A stretch of DNA of 64,000 nt from Labrys okinawensis (GTDB lineage Bacteria; Pseudomonadota; Alphaproteobacteria; Rhizobiales; Labraceae). The stretch lies in contig NZ_PUEJ01000003.1 of assembly GCF_002982075.1 (NCBI RefSeq), positions 671,295 to 735,294 of the forward strand, in the 5' to 3' direction. The translations under genes and the position numbers were made by a program. Positions within the stretch are counted from its first letter, which is position 1. Every line of letters begins with the position of its first letter. Below the pieces are notes generated by a model that saw only the letters and a list, made by a program, of their open reading frames with translations, ran no database searches and had not been told where the DNA came from. Positions 19,290-28,349 of the stretch are shown one piece after another.

Positions 19290-22200
19290 TGCGGCGCCGG
19301 ATCATTCTCTTCACGGCTGTCGCGATCGTGGCCGTGCCGCTCGGCCTGAGGGCGCTGGCGCCGGCACGGGCCGATGATGCCAGCGACAAGTCCTGGTTCA
19401 TCACCTATGTCGAGGACACCATCTCGACGCCCGACCAGAAGATCTCTCTCGGGCAGATCGATGGCGCCCTGTCATCGGATGTGAGGATCTCGTCCATCAC
19501 CATCGCCGACCGTCAAGGCGTGTGGCTGACCATCAAGGACGCGCATCTGGTCTGGAGCCGGCTCGCTCTGATGAGCAAGAAGCTCGATGTCGACCTCCTG
19601 GAAGCCGGATCGATCGAGATCACCCGCAAGCCCAATCCGCCCCAGGGCGTGCAGCCGGCGGCGAGCGAGGGCGGCTTCTCCCTGCCCGAACTGCCGGTCT
19701 CGGTGAAGCTCGGCAAGCTTGCCGTGCCCGTCGTCAAGCTCTCGGCTGCCCTGGCCGGCGAGGATACGGTATTCGATGTCGGCGGCAATGCTCTGCTGGC
19801 TGATGGCAAGCTGCATTCGGAATTGCTGATCAAGCGCACGCAGCCGGCCGGCGGCGATCTGACGTTCACCGCCGATTTCGACAATGCCACCAAGCAATTG
19901 GGCCTCAATCTTTCGCTGCAGGAACCACATGGCGGCTTCCTGAGCAGCATGCTGAAGGTGCCCGGCCAGCCGCCGCTCGGTTTCACGATCGTGGGTTCCG
20001 GGCCGCTCGACAACTTCGCCGCCGACATCGCCCTCTCGGCCGACGGCAACAAGCTGTTCGGCGGCAAGGCAACGCTTGCCCAGGGCGCGAACGGGGTCAC
20101 CTTCAAGGCCGATCTCGGGGGCAATCTGGAACGGCTCGTCGATCCGGCCTATGCCGATTTCGTCCGCGGCCAGTCTGCCCTTTCGATCGAAGGCGGCCAG
20201 GCCGCGGGCGGTGGCTATGAGCTCAAGCATGCCACCGTCAAATCCGGCGTGCTCGACCTCGCCTTGTCGGGTGCGCTTTCCCCCGACGCCTTTCCAACCA
20301 GGCTCAAGCTGGACGGCAAATTCGGCGCCGAGGATGGCCACGACATCCTGCTGCCGGGCGGCAATGCCCGCATCAAGGGGATGACCCTGGCGGCCCAATT
20401 CGGCGATGGCGGCTGGACCGCGAATTTCGATCTGCAGAAGCTGGCCGCCGGGACGGTAGCCGCCGAGAGCGCCACCATCAAGGCCGGCGGTGACGCCCAG
20501 AACCTGGCCGATCCGCAAAAACGCAGCCTCACCTTCAAGGTGGACGGGCGAGGCGACAAGCTCAGTTCGTCCGATGCAGGCCTTGCCAAGGCGCTCGGCA
20601 GCAGTCTCGGCCTCACCGCGGCCGGCAGGTGGCAGGCGGGGCAGCCGGTGGTGGTCGACGGCGTGCGCCTGGCGGCGAATGCTTTCCAGGCCGGCTTCAC
20701 GGGCGTCGTCGGCAGCAAGATGAGCGGCATCTACTCGCTGGCCACGCCCGACATCTCGGTATTCTCCGGCCTGGCAGGGCGCGAATTGCGCGGCAAGGCC
20801 GACCTCACCGCCAAGGGGGACGTCGCTCTGGCCGGTGGCGGTCTCGCGCTTACCTTCGAGGGCAAGGCCAGCGACATCGTGCTTGGCGATCCGCGCCTCG
20901 ATGCCGTGCTTAAGGGAGCGACCGATCTGAGGGGCGGCGTCCGGCGCGATACCGCAGGCCTGCACTTCGACCAGGTCACCCTCGGCAACCCGCAGTTCAA
21001 CGCCTCGGCCGATGGCCTCTATGGCGCGAAGGCGATGGATTTCAAGGCGGCGGCCAGCCTCTCCGACATCAAGCTGGTGACGGACCGTGCTTCCGGTGCG
21101 GTGGAGGTGACTGCGAGCCTGAAGGGAAGTGCCGAGAAGCCGGACGTCGTCGCCGACCTCACGGCGCCCAGGCTCATGCTTCAGGGCAAGCCGTTCACCG
21201 ACGGCAAGGCCAATTTCACCGGCAGCGTCGCCGGACCGGCCGTCAATGGCGTTTTCTCGCTCGCCGGCCAGCTCGACCGTATGCCCGTGAAGGCGCGGGC
21301 GACGATCGCCACGCTGCCGGACGGAACGCACCAGATCAACGGCCTGAATGTCGGCGCCGGCGCAGCCCAGCTCGCGGGCGATCTGGCCGTGGCCCCGAGC
21401 GGGCGCGCGAGCGGCCGGCTCAATGCCGCGATCCCGGACATGGCGGCGATCGCGCCGCTCCTGCTCGTCAAGGCATCGGGTTCGCTCACCGCCGATATCG
21501 GCCTCTCGGTCGACGGCACCAAGCAGAATGCCGCGATCAAGGCGCAAGCGAAGGCGCTCAAGGTCGAAGCCAACAGCATCGGCTCCGCCACGATCGATCT
21601 GACCGGTCGGGATCTCACCGGCGTACCTGCACTCGAGGGCACGCTCAACGCGGCCAATGTCCAGGCCGGTTCCTTCATCCTCAGCCAGTTGCAGGCTACC
21701 GCCAAGTCGGAAGGCGAGAACGCCACCGCGTTCCAGCTGCAAGGCACCATGCCGAAGGGCAAGCTCGCGCTTGCGGGCGCGGTGAAGCCGGCCGGCGACG
21801 GGCTCGATGCCCGGCTCGACAAGCTCGACGTCTCGCAGCAGGGCATCTCCGCTTCCTTGCAGTCGCCCGTCACCATCGCTAGCCGCAAGAGCGGGGTCAC
21901 CATACCCAAGGCCGTGCTCAGGATCGGGCAAGGCGGTGTCGTGTCCGTCGACGGCAAGGTCGGCGAGACCCTGGCGATGAATATCGTCGTCGGCCAATTG
22001 CCGCTGTCGCTCGCCAATATCGCTTCGCCCGGTCTCGGCGCCACGGGCACGCTGTCGGCCAATGTGAAGCTTTCCGGCAAGCCTGCCGATCCGGCGGCGG
22101 AGTTCGACGTGAAGGGCAGCGGCCTCAGCGTCGCCGCCGCCAAGGGATTCGGCATCCCGGCCCTGCAGCTCGCCGCCAATGGCCGGTACGCAGGCAAGGC

Positions 22201-23593
22201 CGTCACCATCGGCAATGCCAGCCTGACGGGAGCGGGGGGGCTGTCGGTCACCGCGCGCGGCCATGTGCCCTTGCAGGGATCGGGCCTTTCCGTCGACGTG
22301 CAGGCCTCGGCGCCGCTCGCTCTGGCCAATGGTGCCCTGCGCGACCGCGGCGGGCGCGCCACCGGTACGCTCACCCTCAATGCCAAGGCGGGCGGATCGA
22401 TCTCGGCTCCGGCCGTGTCCGGCCAGGCGGTGATCGCCGGCGGCACGGTGACCGATCCCGAGACCGGCATGAAGCTGACGGGGATCGGCAGCACCATCCG
22501 CTTCGACCGCGACCGGGCGACCATCGCCCAGTTCACCGCGACGACCCAGGGGGGCGGCACGATCGGCGTCAGCGGTTCGGTCGGCTTGAAGCCCGATTTC
22601 GCCGCCGACCTGAAGATCACGGCCCGCAACGCCAAGCTCACCGACGGCAATCTGGCGACGGCGATCGTCTCCAGCGACATCACGGTGCGAGGCCCCTTGA
22701 TGGCGAGACCGGTCATCGGTGGCCGCATCGACATTCAGCGTGCCGAGATCACCATTCCCGAGCGCTTTGCCGCCAATGCGGCCATGCTCGGCGTCAGGCA
22801 TCTCAAGCCGCCGCGTGAGGTGACCCAGACCCTGGCGAAGGCGAAGGAAACCGCGGCAGCCGGCAAGCCCAGGAAGGGCAAGGCCGCTTCCGGTCCCAAT
22901 GTGGTGCTCGACCTGACCATCGATGCGCCCGCCCGCATCTTCGTGCGCGGCCGCGGCATCGATGCCGAACTCGGCGGGCAGATGGCGCTGAAGGGTTCGG
23001 TCGCTGCCATATCGCCGGTGGGTTTTCTGGAGATGCGCCGCGGTTCGCTCGACGTCATCGGCCAGCACATCGTGTTCGATAGTGGTAAGGTGACCCTGGT
23101 CGGCGATCTCGATCCCAATATCGATTTCGTCGCCTCCACCCGCAGCAGCGCGATCACGGTGACGGTGCGGGTGACGGGGCGCGCCTCCGATCCGCAGATC
23201 GTGCTCTCCTCGGTGCCCCAGCTGCCGCAGGACGAGGTGATGGCCCGCTTCCTGTTCGGCCGCAGCATCCAGGACCTCTCGCCCCTGCAGCTTGCCCAGC
23301 TCGCCACCGCCGTGGCCCAGCTCGCCGGCGGCCCCTCCGGTCCCGGCCTGCTCGACAGCATCCGCAAGTCGACCGGCCTCGACAATCTCGGCGTGGTCAC
23401 CGATTCGAGCGGCAATGCGGCCGTGCAGGCCGGCACCTATATCGGCGACAAGATCTATCTGGGCGTGACCTCGGGCGTGGGCGGCCAGACCGACGCTACC
23501 ATCAATCTCGATGTCACCAGGAACCTCAAGCTGCGCGGCCAGGCCGGTACCGAAGGCTCAAAGGGCGGCATCTACTACGAACGCGAATATTGA
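19289..23593 (+). CDS. tamB: Translocation and assembly module TamB
   Basis: Inner-membrane-anchored periplasm-spanning beta-taco protein (AsmA-like superfamily) that works with TamA in outer-membrane protein and lipid transport. It has 1434 residues, a normal length for TamB. One N-terminal membrane segment (IILFTAVAIVAVPLGLRAL) is followed by long Gly/Ala/Leu-rich beta repeats with regular KLDGK/ADLTAKG-type strands. The conserved TamB C-terminal domain (DUF490, about 1080-1434) includes DLTIDAPARIFVRGRGIDAE and LPQDEVMARFLFGRSI. It ends in a strand GIYYEREY, resembling the terminal aromatic strands that dock to TamA. Translational coupling to tamA is through a one-base overlap. Confidence 0.94.
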   Translation: MRRRIILFTAVAIVAVPLGLRALAPARADDASDKSWFITYVEDTISTPDQKISLGQIDGALSSDVRISSITIADRQGVWLTIKDAHLVWSRLALMSKKLDVDLLEAGSIEITRKPNPPQGVQPAASEGGFSLPELPVSVKLGKLAVPVVKLSAALAGEDTVFDVGGNALLADGKLHSELLIKRTQPAGGDLTFTADFDNATKQLGLNLSLQEPHGGFLSSMLKVPGQPPLGFTIVGSGPLDNFAADIALSADGNKLFGGKATLAQGANGVTFKADLGGNLERLVDPAYADFVRGQSALSIEGGQAAGGGYELKHATVKSGVLDLALSGALSPDAFPTRLKLDGKFGAEDGHDILLPGGNARIKGMTLAAQFGDGGWTANFDLQKLAAGTVAAESATIKAGGDAQNLADPQKRSLTFKVDGRGDKLSSSDAGLAKALGSSLGLTAAGRWQAGQPVVVDGVRLAANAFQAGFTGVVGSKMSGIYSLATPDISVFSGLAGRELRGKADLTAKGDVALAGGGLALTFEGKASDIVLGDPRLDAVLKGATDLRGGVRRDTAGLHFDQVTLGNPQFNASADGLYGAKAMDFKAAASLSDIKLVTDRASGAVEVTASLKGSAEKPDVVADLTAPRLMLQGKPFTDGKANFTGSVAGPAVNGVFSLAGQLDRMPVKARATIATLPDGTHQINGLNVGAGAAQLAGDLAVAPSGRASGRLNAAIPDMAAIAPLLLVKASGSLTADIGLSVDGTKQNAAIKAQAKALKVEANSIGSATIDLTGRDLTGVPALEGTLNAANVQAGSFILSQLQATAKSEGENATAFQLQGTMPKGKLALAGAVKPAGDGLDARLDKLDVSQQGISASLQSPVTIASRKSGVTIPKAVLRIGQGGVVSVDGKVGETLAMNIVVGQLPLSLANIASPGLGATGTLSANVKLSGKPADPAAEFDVKGSGLSVAAAKGFGIPALQLAANGRYAGKAVTIGNASLTGAGGLSVTARGHVPLQGSGLSVDVQASAPLALANGALRDRGGRATGTLTLNAKAGGSISAPAVSGQAVIAGGTVTDPETGMKLTGIGSTIRFDRDRATIAQFTATTQGGGTIGVSGSVGLKPDFAADLKITARNAKLTDGNLATAIVSSDITVRGPLMARPVIGGRIDIQRAEITIPERFAANAAMLGVRHLKPPREVTQTLAKAKETAAAGKPRKGKAASGPNVVLDLTIDAPARIFVRGRGIDAELGGQMALKGSVAAISPVGFLEMRRGSLDVIGQHIVFDSGKVTLVGDLDPNIDFVASTRSSAITVTVRVTGRASDPQIVLSSVPQLPQDEVMARFLFGRSIQDLSPLQLAQLATAVAQLAGGPSGPGLLDSIRKSTGLDNLGVVTDSSGNAAVQAGTYIGDKIYLGVTSGVGGQTDATINLDVTRNLKLRGQAGTEGSKGGIYYEREY

Positions 23594-23594
23594 G

Positions 23595-23611
23595 GCGGAA
23601 TTTCCGCTTTT
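23595..23611 (+). terminator. Short intrinsic terminator after tamB
   Basis: GCGGA (23595-23599), loop ATT, TCCGC (23603-23607), then TTTT. It begins two bases after the tamB stop codon. The stem is only five pairs, so strength is uncertain, but the position and T-run fit an intrinsic terminator. Confidence 0.45.
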
Positions 23612-23719
23612 CCAATCATGCGGTTGGAGTGTTTCCGTCCCCGCCGGCGCGCGACACTGCGGCGAGCAGCATACAAAGGTATGATTGTTGGGGAGTGGGC
23701 AAGATCCTATGATCGCGGC

Positions 23720-23815
23720 GCTTCTTTGGAAATGGAAGCTGGAGGCCCGGGTCTTTAATCAGACAGCCCCCCAGCCCTAAGCCGGGCCTCCCATTTTCCC
23801 AGCCTTTCGGCCCTC
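23720..23815. ncRNA. Candidate structured RNA or bidirectional terminator between convergent tamB and SDR gene
   Basis: GGAGGCCCGG (23741-23750) and CCGGGCCTCC (23782-23791) pair perfectly. The flanks extend the stem imperfectly (GGAAATGG against CATTTTCC), and the 31-base interior contains its own small dyad (GTCT...AGAC). On the minus strand a neighbouring GGCC-GAAA-GGCT hairpin would have a GNRA tetraloop. Together these fill the 318-bp gap between two convergent genes, where no protein is encoded. Downstream (about 23874-23915) a degenerate half of the dispersed repeat may be present. I could not match it to a known RNA family. Confidence 0.3.
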
Positions 23816-23911
23816 CATCATATAGGGGCAAGCGCTTCTCAGCTCTTCGAACTGAGAGATCTGGTCTCTTGCAACGCTGATCGACAAGTCGATCGACCTT
23901 CCGAAAAGGCG

Positions 23912-24664
23912 TCAGCGGCCGCCTGCAACGCGCAGGATCGAGGCGGTGACATAGCTCGCAGCGTCCGACAACAGATAGAGCGTCGCATCGGCGATCTCTT
24001 CGGCGGTGCCGATGCGCTGCATCGGAATGCTCGGCCTGATGCGTTCCACACGCCCGGCGTCGCCCGTGCTGCGGGCATGGATCTCAGTGTCGACCATGCC
24101 GGGCTGGATGGCGTTGACGCGAACGCCCTCGGTGGCGAGCTCCCGGGCAAGACCATAGGTCAGCCCGTCGATCGCCGCCTTGGATGCGGCGTACCAGACA
24201 TATTCGCCCGGCGAGCCCAAGGTGGCCGCGGCGGACGACATGTTGACGATGGCCCCGCCCAGGCCGCCCAGCCGGGTCGAAAGCCGCCTGGCCGCCTCAC
24301 GCGCCACCAGGATGGCGCCGGTGACGTTGACGTCGATCGTCTCGCGGATGATGGCCGGGTCGGTATCGGCGAGCCGCCCGGATTTGCCGGTGATGCCGGC
24401 ATTGTTGACCAGATGGGTCAGCCTGCCGAAATCGTCGACCGCCGCGAACAGGGCCGCGATGTCGTCTTCCCTGGCCATGTCCCCGGCACGGGCCAGCACG
24501 CGTGCCCCGGCAAGGCGGGCGGCCTGCGCCACGGCTTCGGCCGCGGCATGGTCGCTGCGATAGTTGATGACGAGGTCGTAGCCGGCTTGGGCAGCCTTGA
24601 GCGAAATGGCGGCACCGATGCCGCGGCTTCCGCCGGTGACGAGAAGGAGAGGGCGCTGCGACAT
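23912..24664 (-). CDS. Short-chain dehydrogenase/reductase (SDR)
   Basis: A classical SDR of 250 residues, NAD(P)-dependent, substrate unknown. The cofactor motif TGGSRGIG is at residues 10-17, NNAG near 86, the catalytic serine in NMSSAAATLGS, and the YxxxK pair as YAASK near 155-159. The R following the first glycine motif region (NYRSDHAAAEA) suggests NADPH preference. GGGAG eight bases upstream fixes the ATG. It ends at a typical ILRVAGGR C-terminus. No operon partner overlaps; tusA-mobB lie upstream on the same strand, with 60 bp between mobB and this gene, so co-transcription is possible. Confidence 0.9.
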   Translation of the reverse strand: MSQRPLLLVTGGSRGIGAAISLKAAQAGYDLVINYRSDHAAAEAVAQAARLAGARVLARAGDMAREDDIAALFAAVDDFGRLTHLVNNAGITGKSGRLADTDPAIIRETIDVNVTGAILVAREAARRLSTRLGGLGGAIVNMSSAAATLGSPGEYVWYAASKAAIDGLTYGLARELATEGVRVNAIQPGMVDTEIHARSTGDAGRVERIRPSIPMQRIGTAEEIADATLYLLSDAASYVTASILRVAGGR

Positions 24665-24724
24665 GGAAAACTCCCGCCTGTGATCGGCCTTGGCTGGCTG
24701 AAGGGATGGATGTGATTTGATCGG

Positions 24725-25246
24725 TCAGAGAGCTGAGACGTCTCCCCGTTCGATGGGTACGGCCTCGCGGATCACCCATTCCGCAATTCCCTCGATATCG
24801 TCGAGCTCGAAGCGCGGCATCGGGAAGGGGCCGGGTGCGTCCGTGGCGATAGCGCGAATATAGGGATCGCCGGGATAGATGTAATCCTTGTCGGTCGCCG
24901 TGCGATGCACCTCGATCTTGGGATGCGGATCGCTCTTGAAGCCTTCGACGATCACGAGGTCGACCGGCGACAATCGCCGGAGGAGCTCGGCGAGGGGAGG
25001 CTCGGGAGCACCGCGTAGTTCATGCATCAGGGCGAAACGATGGGCGGAGGCGACCAGCACTTCCTGGGCGCCCGATTCACGATGAATGTAGGAATCCTTG
25101 CCCGGCTTGTCGACATCGAAGGCGTGGTGGGCGTGCTTGATGGTCGACACCGTCAGCCCGCGCTGGAGCAGGGCCGGAATCAGGGCGGCAATCAGGGTCG
25201 TCTTGCCGGCGCCGCTCCAGCCCGACAGCCCCATCAGCCGCATCAT
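24725..25246 (-). CDS. mobB: Molybdopterin-guanine dinucleotide biosynthesis protein MobB
   Basis: GTP-binding accessory factor for conversion of molybdenum cofactor to its guanine dinucleotide form, partner of MobA. The 173-residue protein starts at once with the P-loop LSGWSGAGKTTLIAAL, then STIKHAHHAFDVDKPGKDSY, a family-diagnostic stretch, and the Walker-B-like VDLVIVEGFK. Its ATG overlaps the tusA stop by four bases, so the two are co-translated. mobA lies on the other strand about 470 bp away. Confidence 0.93.
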   Translation of the reverse strand: MMRLMGLSGWSGAGKTTLIAALIPALLQRGLTVSTIKHAHHAFDVDKPGKDSYIHRESGAQEVLVASAHRFALMHELRGAPEPPLAELLRRLSPVDLVIVEGFKSDPHPKIEVHRTATDKDYIYPGDPYIRAIATDAPGPFPMPRFELDDIEGIAEWVIREAVPIERGDVSAL

Positions 25247-25509
25247 GGCGCCGGCCCCTTGCGAATATGGTGCGCCGTGAAGCCCTGCTCCTCACTGCGC
25301 CCTTCATAGATGTCGCCGGTTTCACGCGCCAGATTGGGCAAGTCGATCGCAGCCATCGGATCGGTGCATTCGAGGACGAGGCGTTCGCCGGGCGCCAGGC
25401 GCGCCAGCTCCTTCTGCGCCCGCAGCACGGGCAGCGGGCATTTGAGGCCGCGCAGATCGATGCGCAGGGCCGGATCGGTCGCCGAGGGCGAGGTCGGATG
25501 AGCGGACAT
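25243..25509 (-). CDS. TusA/SirA family sulfurtransferase
   Basis: A small sulfur carrier of 88 residues. The single family cysteine lies in LRGLKCPLPVLRAQKEL, the CPxP motif that carries a persulfide. The rest follows the TusA two-layer fold (LVLECTDPMAAIDLPNLARETG). TusA-like proteins feed sulfur to tRNA thiolation or to the sulfuration of molybdoenzymes; overlap with mobB points to the latter, which is an inference. It is divergent from mobA with about 210 bp between them. Confidence 0.88.
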   Translation of the reverse strand: MSAHPTSPSATDPALRIDLRGLKCPLPVLRAQKELARLAPGERLVLECTDPMAAIDLPNLARETGDIYEGRSEEQGFTAHHIRKGPAP

Positions 25510-25718
25510 ATCTCCGCTCTAGCGAGCCGGAGGCTGGCATACAACCATTCTGCGTCGTCGCGACGCATTCTCCCCCTTCACCTCCGCAGAAATCAGGATA
25601 CGTCGCTTGGGAGCTTGCTCCAAACGGTGTCGGCGTGGAACATCCCCGGGGCGGCGGTCCGGTGATCCTCGACCGTCATCGATCGTGGCAAGGCGAGGCA
25701 GCGTCGTTGAACCAGGAC

Positions 25719-26339
25719 ATGCAGAAGACAGAGAGCGCCGTCATGGGTGTGATTCTCGCCGGCGGCCTGTCGCGCCGCATGGGAGGTGGCGACAAGGGGC
25801 TGTCCTTTCTGGACGGGCGGACGATCCTCGAGCGCATCGCCGCGCGCCTGCGCCCGCAAGTGGCGGCTCTGTTTCTCAATGCCAATGGCGACGCCCGGCG
25901 CTTCAAAGCGCTGGGCCTTTCCATCCTGCCGGATGGCGTGCCGGATTTCCCGGGGCCGCTGGCCGGTGTGCTCGCCGGTCTCGATCATGCCGCGCAGGCG
26001 GGTTTCGACGAGGTGGCCGTGGTGCCTTGCGACGCGCCCTTCCTGCCGGCAGACCTCGTCACCAGACTGCGGGCCGGCACGCAGGCGGGGAGGGGCGCCG
26101 TGGCCGTTTCCGCCGGCCGGCGCCATCCGACCGCGGCGCTCTGGCCGGTTCATCTGCGCACCGCCCTGCGTAAGGCCCTGGTCGAGGAGGATCAGCGCCG
26201 GGTCGAAACCTTCCTTCGCCGGCACGATTTCGCCGAGGTGGTTTGGCCGGCCGAGCCCTTCGACCCCTTTGCCAATGTCAACGATCCCGGCGGCATGGCG
26301 GAGGCGGAGGCCCTGCTCGCGCATTTTCCGGCTGCCTGA
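25719..26339 (+). CDS. mobA: Molybdenum cofactor guanylyltransferase MobA
   Basis: Adds GMP from GTP to molybdopterin to make the guanine dinucleotide cofactor. The nucleotide-binding signature GVILAGGLSRRMGGGDKGL is complete, with the DGVPDFPGPLAGVLAGL segment and the metal-site region VVPCDAPFLPADL following. The chosen start at 25719 gives 206 residues; an ATG at 25743, just before the glycine-rich loop, is equally plausible and has GAGAG upstream. It is divergently placed to tusA-mobB, so molybdenum cofactor maturation genes flank a shared control region at 25510-25718. Confidence 0.92.
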   Translation: MQKTESAVMGVILAGGLSRRMGGGDKGLSFLDGRTILERIAARLRPQVAALFLNANGDARRFKALGLSILPDGVPDFPGPLAGVLAGLDHAAQAGFDEVAVVPCDAPFLPADLVTRLRAGTQAGRGAVAVSAGRRHPTAALWPVHLRTALRKALVEEDQRRVETFLRRHDFAEVVWPAEPFDPFANVNDPGGMAEAEALLAHFPAA

Positions 26340-26421
26340 CCATCCGACCAGCCCGAAGGCATACCAATGCCCCCATCTGGCCTTAATTCCGCGCCGATGA
26401 TAGAAGCGCGGCAATTGCCAG

Positions 26422-26465
26422 TGCGTCTTGCGATTTGACGGCCTTCCGGAAAGCGCAAAGACGCA
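26422..26465 (+). repeat. Dispersed repeat, partial copy 3 (second hairpin only)
   Basis: GCGTCTTGCG and CGCAAAGACGC form a near-perfect hairpin with a GATTTGACG interior, matching the second hairpin of copies 2 and 7. It lies in the 250-bp gap between mobA and the MsbA-like gene. The first hairpin of the repeat is absent here. Confidence 0.5.
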
Positions 26466-26589
26466 TCGAAATCCGTAGGATACCAAACATTTGCAGAGCT
26501 TCCGGCAATGCCCATGAAAGGGGTTCGCCGGAAACTCCGCCCCAGGAGTTGCCGCCATTTCCACTGAGGCTCAGAACGCTGTCCGCGCC

Positions 26590-28335
26590 ATGCCGTTGCT
26601 GCGGCGCCTGTTCTCCGACGAAGGAAGCAAGCATACCCGCGCCTATGGCGTGGCGATCGCTGCCGGAGCTATCGAAGCATCGATGGGAGGGCTGGTGGCC
26701 TGGTTGATCGGCCCCGTCATCCGCGCCATGTGGGACAAGCAGAGCATGGGGCAGATCGCAGGCTTTGCCCTGATGGTCGTCGTGGTCTTCCTGGTCCGTG
26801 GCGCGGCTGCCTATACCAAGGACACAGTGCTCGCCCGCATCGGCAACTCCATCATCGCCAGCGTGCAGCAGCGGCTGTTCGATCATGTCGTCAAGCAGGA
26901 TATGGCCTACTTTACCGCGCGGCATTCCACCGAAATGGTGGCCTCGAATACTTTCGTGGCCAATTCCTCGCGTATCGCCTCCAATCTTCTGGTCACCTCG
27001 ATTTCCAACGTGCTCCAGGTCGGAGCGCTGATCGCCGTGATGATCATGCGCGATCCGTTGCTGGCCCTGTCCGCCCTCGTGGTGATGCCGCCCGCCGTGC
27101 TCGGCATCCGCTATATCACCAAGCGAATCCGGCGTGTGGTGAAGCGGCAATATCAGAGCACCGCGCAGATCACCGGCATCATCCAGGAAACCTCGCAGGG
27201 GATCCGGGTGGTCAAGTCCTTCGGCATGGAGCAGGCCATGCGGGCCCGCATGGCAGCCGGGGTGGCCGAAGCCCAGGCTGCGGCCAACAAGATGGCGGGT
27301 CTCGGCAATCGCTCGGGCCCGATCATGGAGACCATGGCCGGCTTTGCCGTTGCGGCGGTCATCGTCTATGGCGGCTGGCGTATCACCGCCGGCCAGCTCA
27401 CCGTCGACGAGCTGATCTCGTTCCTGTTCGCCTTCCTCACGGCCTATGCGCCGTCCAAGGCGCTTGCCCGCGTCAATGTCGACCTGAATGCCGCCGTCGC
27501 CGGCGTGAGCATGTTTTACGACATCATCGATCAGCCGGCGCGGGAGGGGGCGGGCGAGAGCAAGAAGCCCTCTTTCGTCAACAAGGGTGGCCATATCGTC
27601 TTCGATCACGTGAGCTTCGGCTACAAGCAGGACGAGCCTGTGCTCAACGATCTGTCCCTGGTCGCCGAAGCCGGCAAGACGACCGCTCTGGTCGGTCCCT
27701 CCGGCGGGGGCAAGTCGACCGTTCTCAACCTGATCCTGCGTTTCTATGAACCGGGAGCGGGCACGATCCGCATCGACGAGCAGGATATCGCGTCGGTATC
27801 CGTGGCCAGCCTGCGCAGCGCCATGGCCTATGTCGGCCAGGACGTATTCCTGTTTGCCGGCACCATCCGGGAGAATATCGCCTTCGGGCGGCCGGGCGCC
27901 TCGCAGGAGGCGATCGAGGCGGCGGCCAAAGCCGCCCATGCCCATGACTTCATCGTGGATTTCGACCGGGAATACGACACCGAAGTCGGCGAGCGCGGCC
28001 TGCAGCTTTCCGGCGGCCAGCGTGCCCGCATCGCGATCGCACGCGCCATCCTGCGCGATGCCTCGATCATCCTCCTGGACGAGGCCACCGCCGCGCTCGA
28101 CTCGCAATCCGAGCAGGCCGTCCAGAATGCTCTCGACGATCTGTGCGCCGGGCGCACCGTCGTGGTGATCGCCCACCGGCTGCAGACCATCCAGGAAGCC
28201 GACAAGATCTGCGTGATCGATGCCGGCCGGCTGGTCGAAGAGGGCAGCCATGAGGAACTGCTCGCCAGGGCAGGGCGCTATGCCGCCCTCCATGCCGTGC
28301 AGTTCCGCGACGAGCCCCAGCTCCTGCCTATCTGA
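26590..28335 (+). CDS. MsbA-like ABC exporter (fused permease and ATPase)
   Basis: An ABC half-exporter of 581 residues with the length and layout of lipid A flippase MsbA: six membrane helices (about 20-310), then an ATPase with Walker A GPSGGGKST, signature LSGGQRAR, Walker B IILLDEATAALD and H-loop VIAHRLQT. The signature lacks the usual final Gln (QRAR for QRQR), common in alphaproteobacterial MsbA-like proteins. The substrate is not certain: rhizobial relatives also export glucans or lipids. No ribosome site is evident before the ATG, but no other start is in frame nearby. The HAD gene follows after 14 bp, in the same transcript. Confidence 0.88.
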   Translation: MPLLRRLFSDEGSKHTRAYGVAIAAGAIEASMGGLVAWLIGPVIRAMWDKQSMGQIAGFALMVVVVFLVRGAAAYTKDTVLARIGNSIIASVQQRLFDHVVKQDMAYFTARHSTEMVASNTFVANSSRIASNLLVTSISNVLQVGALIAVMIMRDPLLALSALVVMPPAVLGIRYITKRIRRVVKRQYQSTAQITGIIQETSQGIRVVKSFGMEQAMRARMAAGVAEAQAAANKMAGLGNRSGPIMETMAGFAVAAVIVYGGWRITAGQLTVDELISFLFAFLTAYAPSKALARVNVDLNAAVAGVSMFYDIIDQPAREGAGESKKPSFVNKGGHIVFDHVSFGYKQDEPVLNDLSLVAEAGKTTALVGPSGGGKSTVLNLILRFYEPGAGTIRIDEQDIASVSVASLRSAMAYVGQDVFLFAGTIRENIAFGRPGASQEAIEAAAKAAHAHDFIVDFDREYDTEVGERGLQLSGGQRARIAIARAILRDASIILLDEATAALDSQSEQAVQNALDDLCAGRTVVVIAHRLQTIQEADKICVIDAGRLVEEGSHEELLARAGRYAALHAVQFRDEPQLLPI

Positions 28336-28349
28336 AAAGGTTTTGTTCC

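Noticed and set aside
19472..23068. 1198-codon open frame on the minus strand opposite tamB
   Set aside because: It is the complement of a real, co-translated gene in GC-rich DNA, is His/Arg/Gly-rich and shows no domain. The same holds for long frames opposite gltX, cysS, cimA, lptD and the ABC genes.
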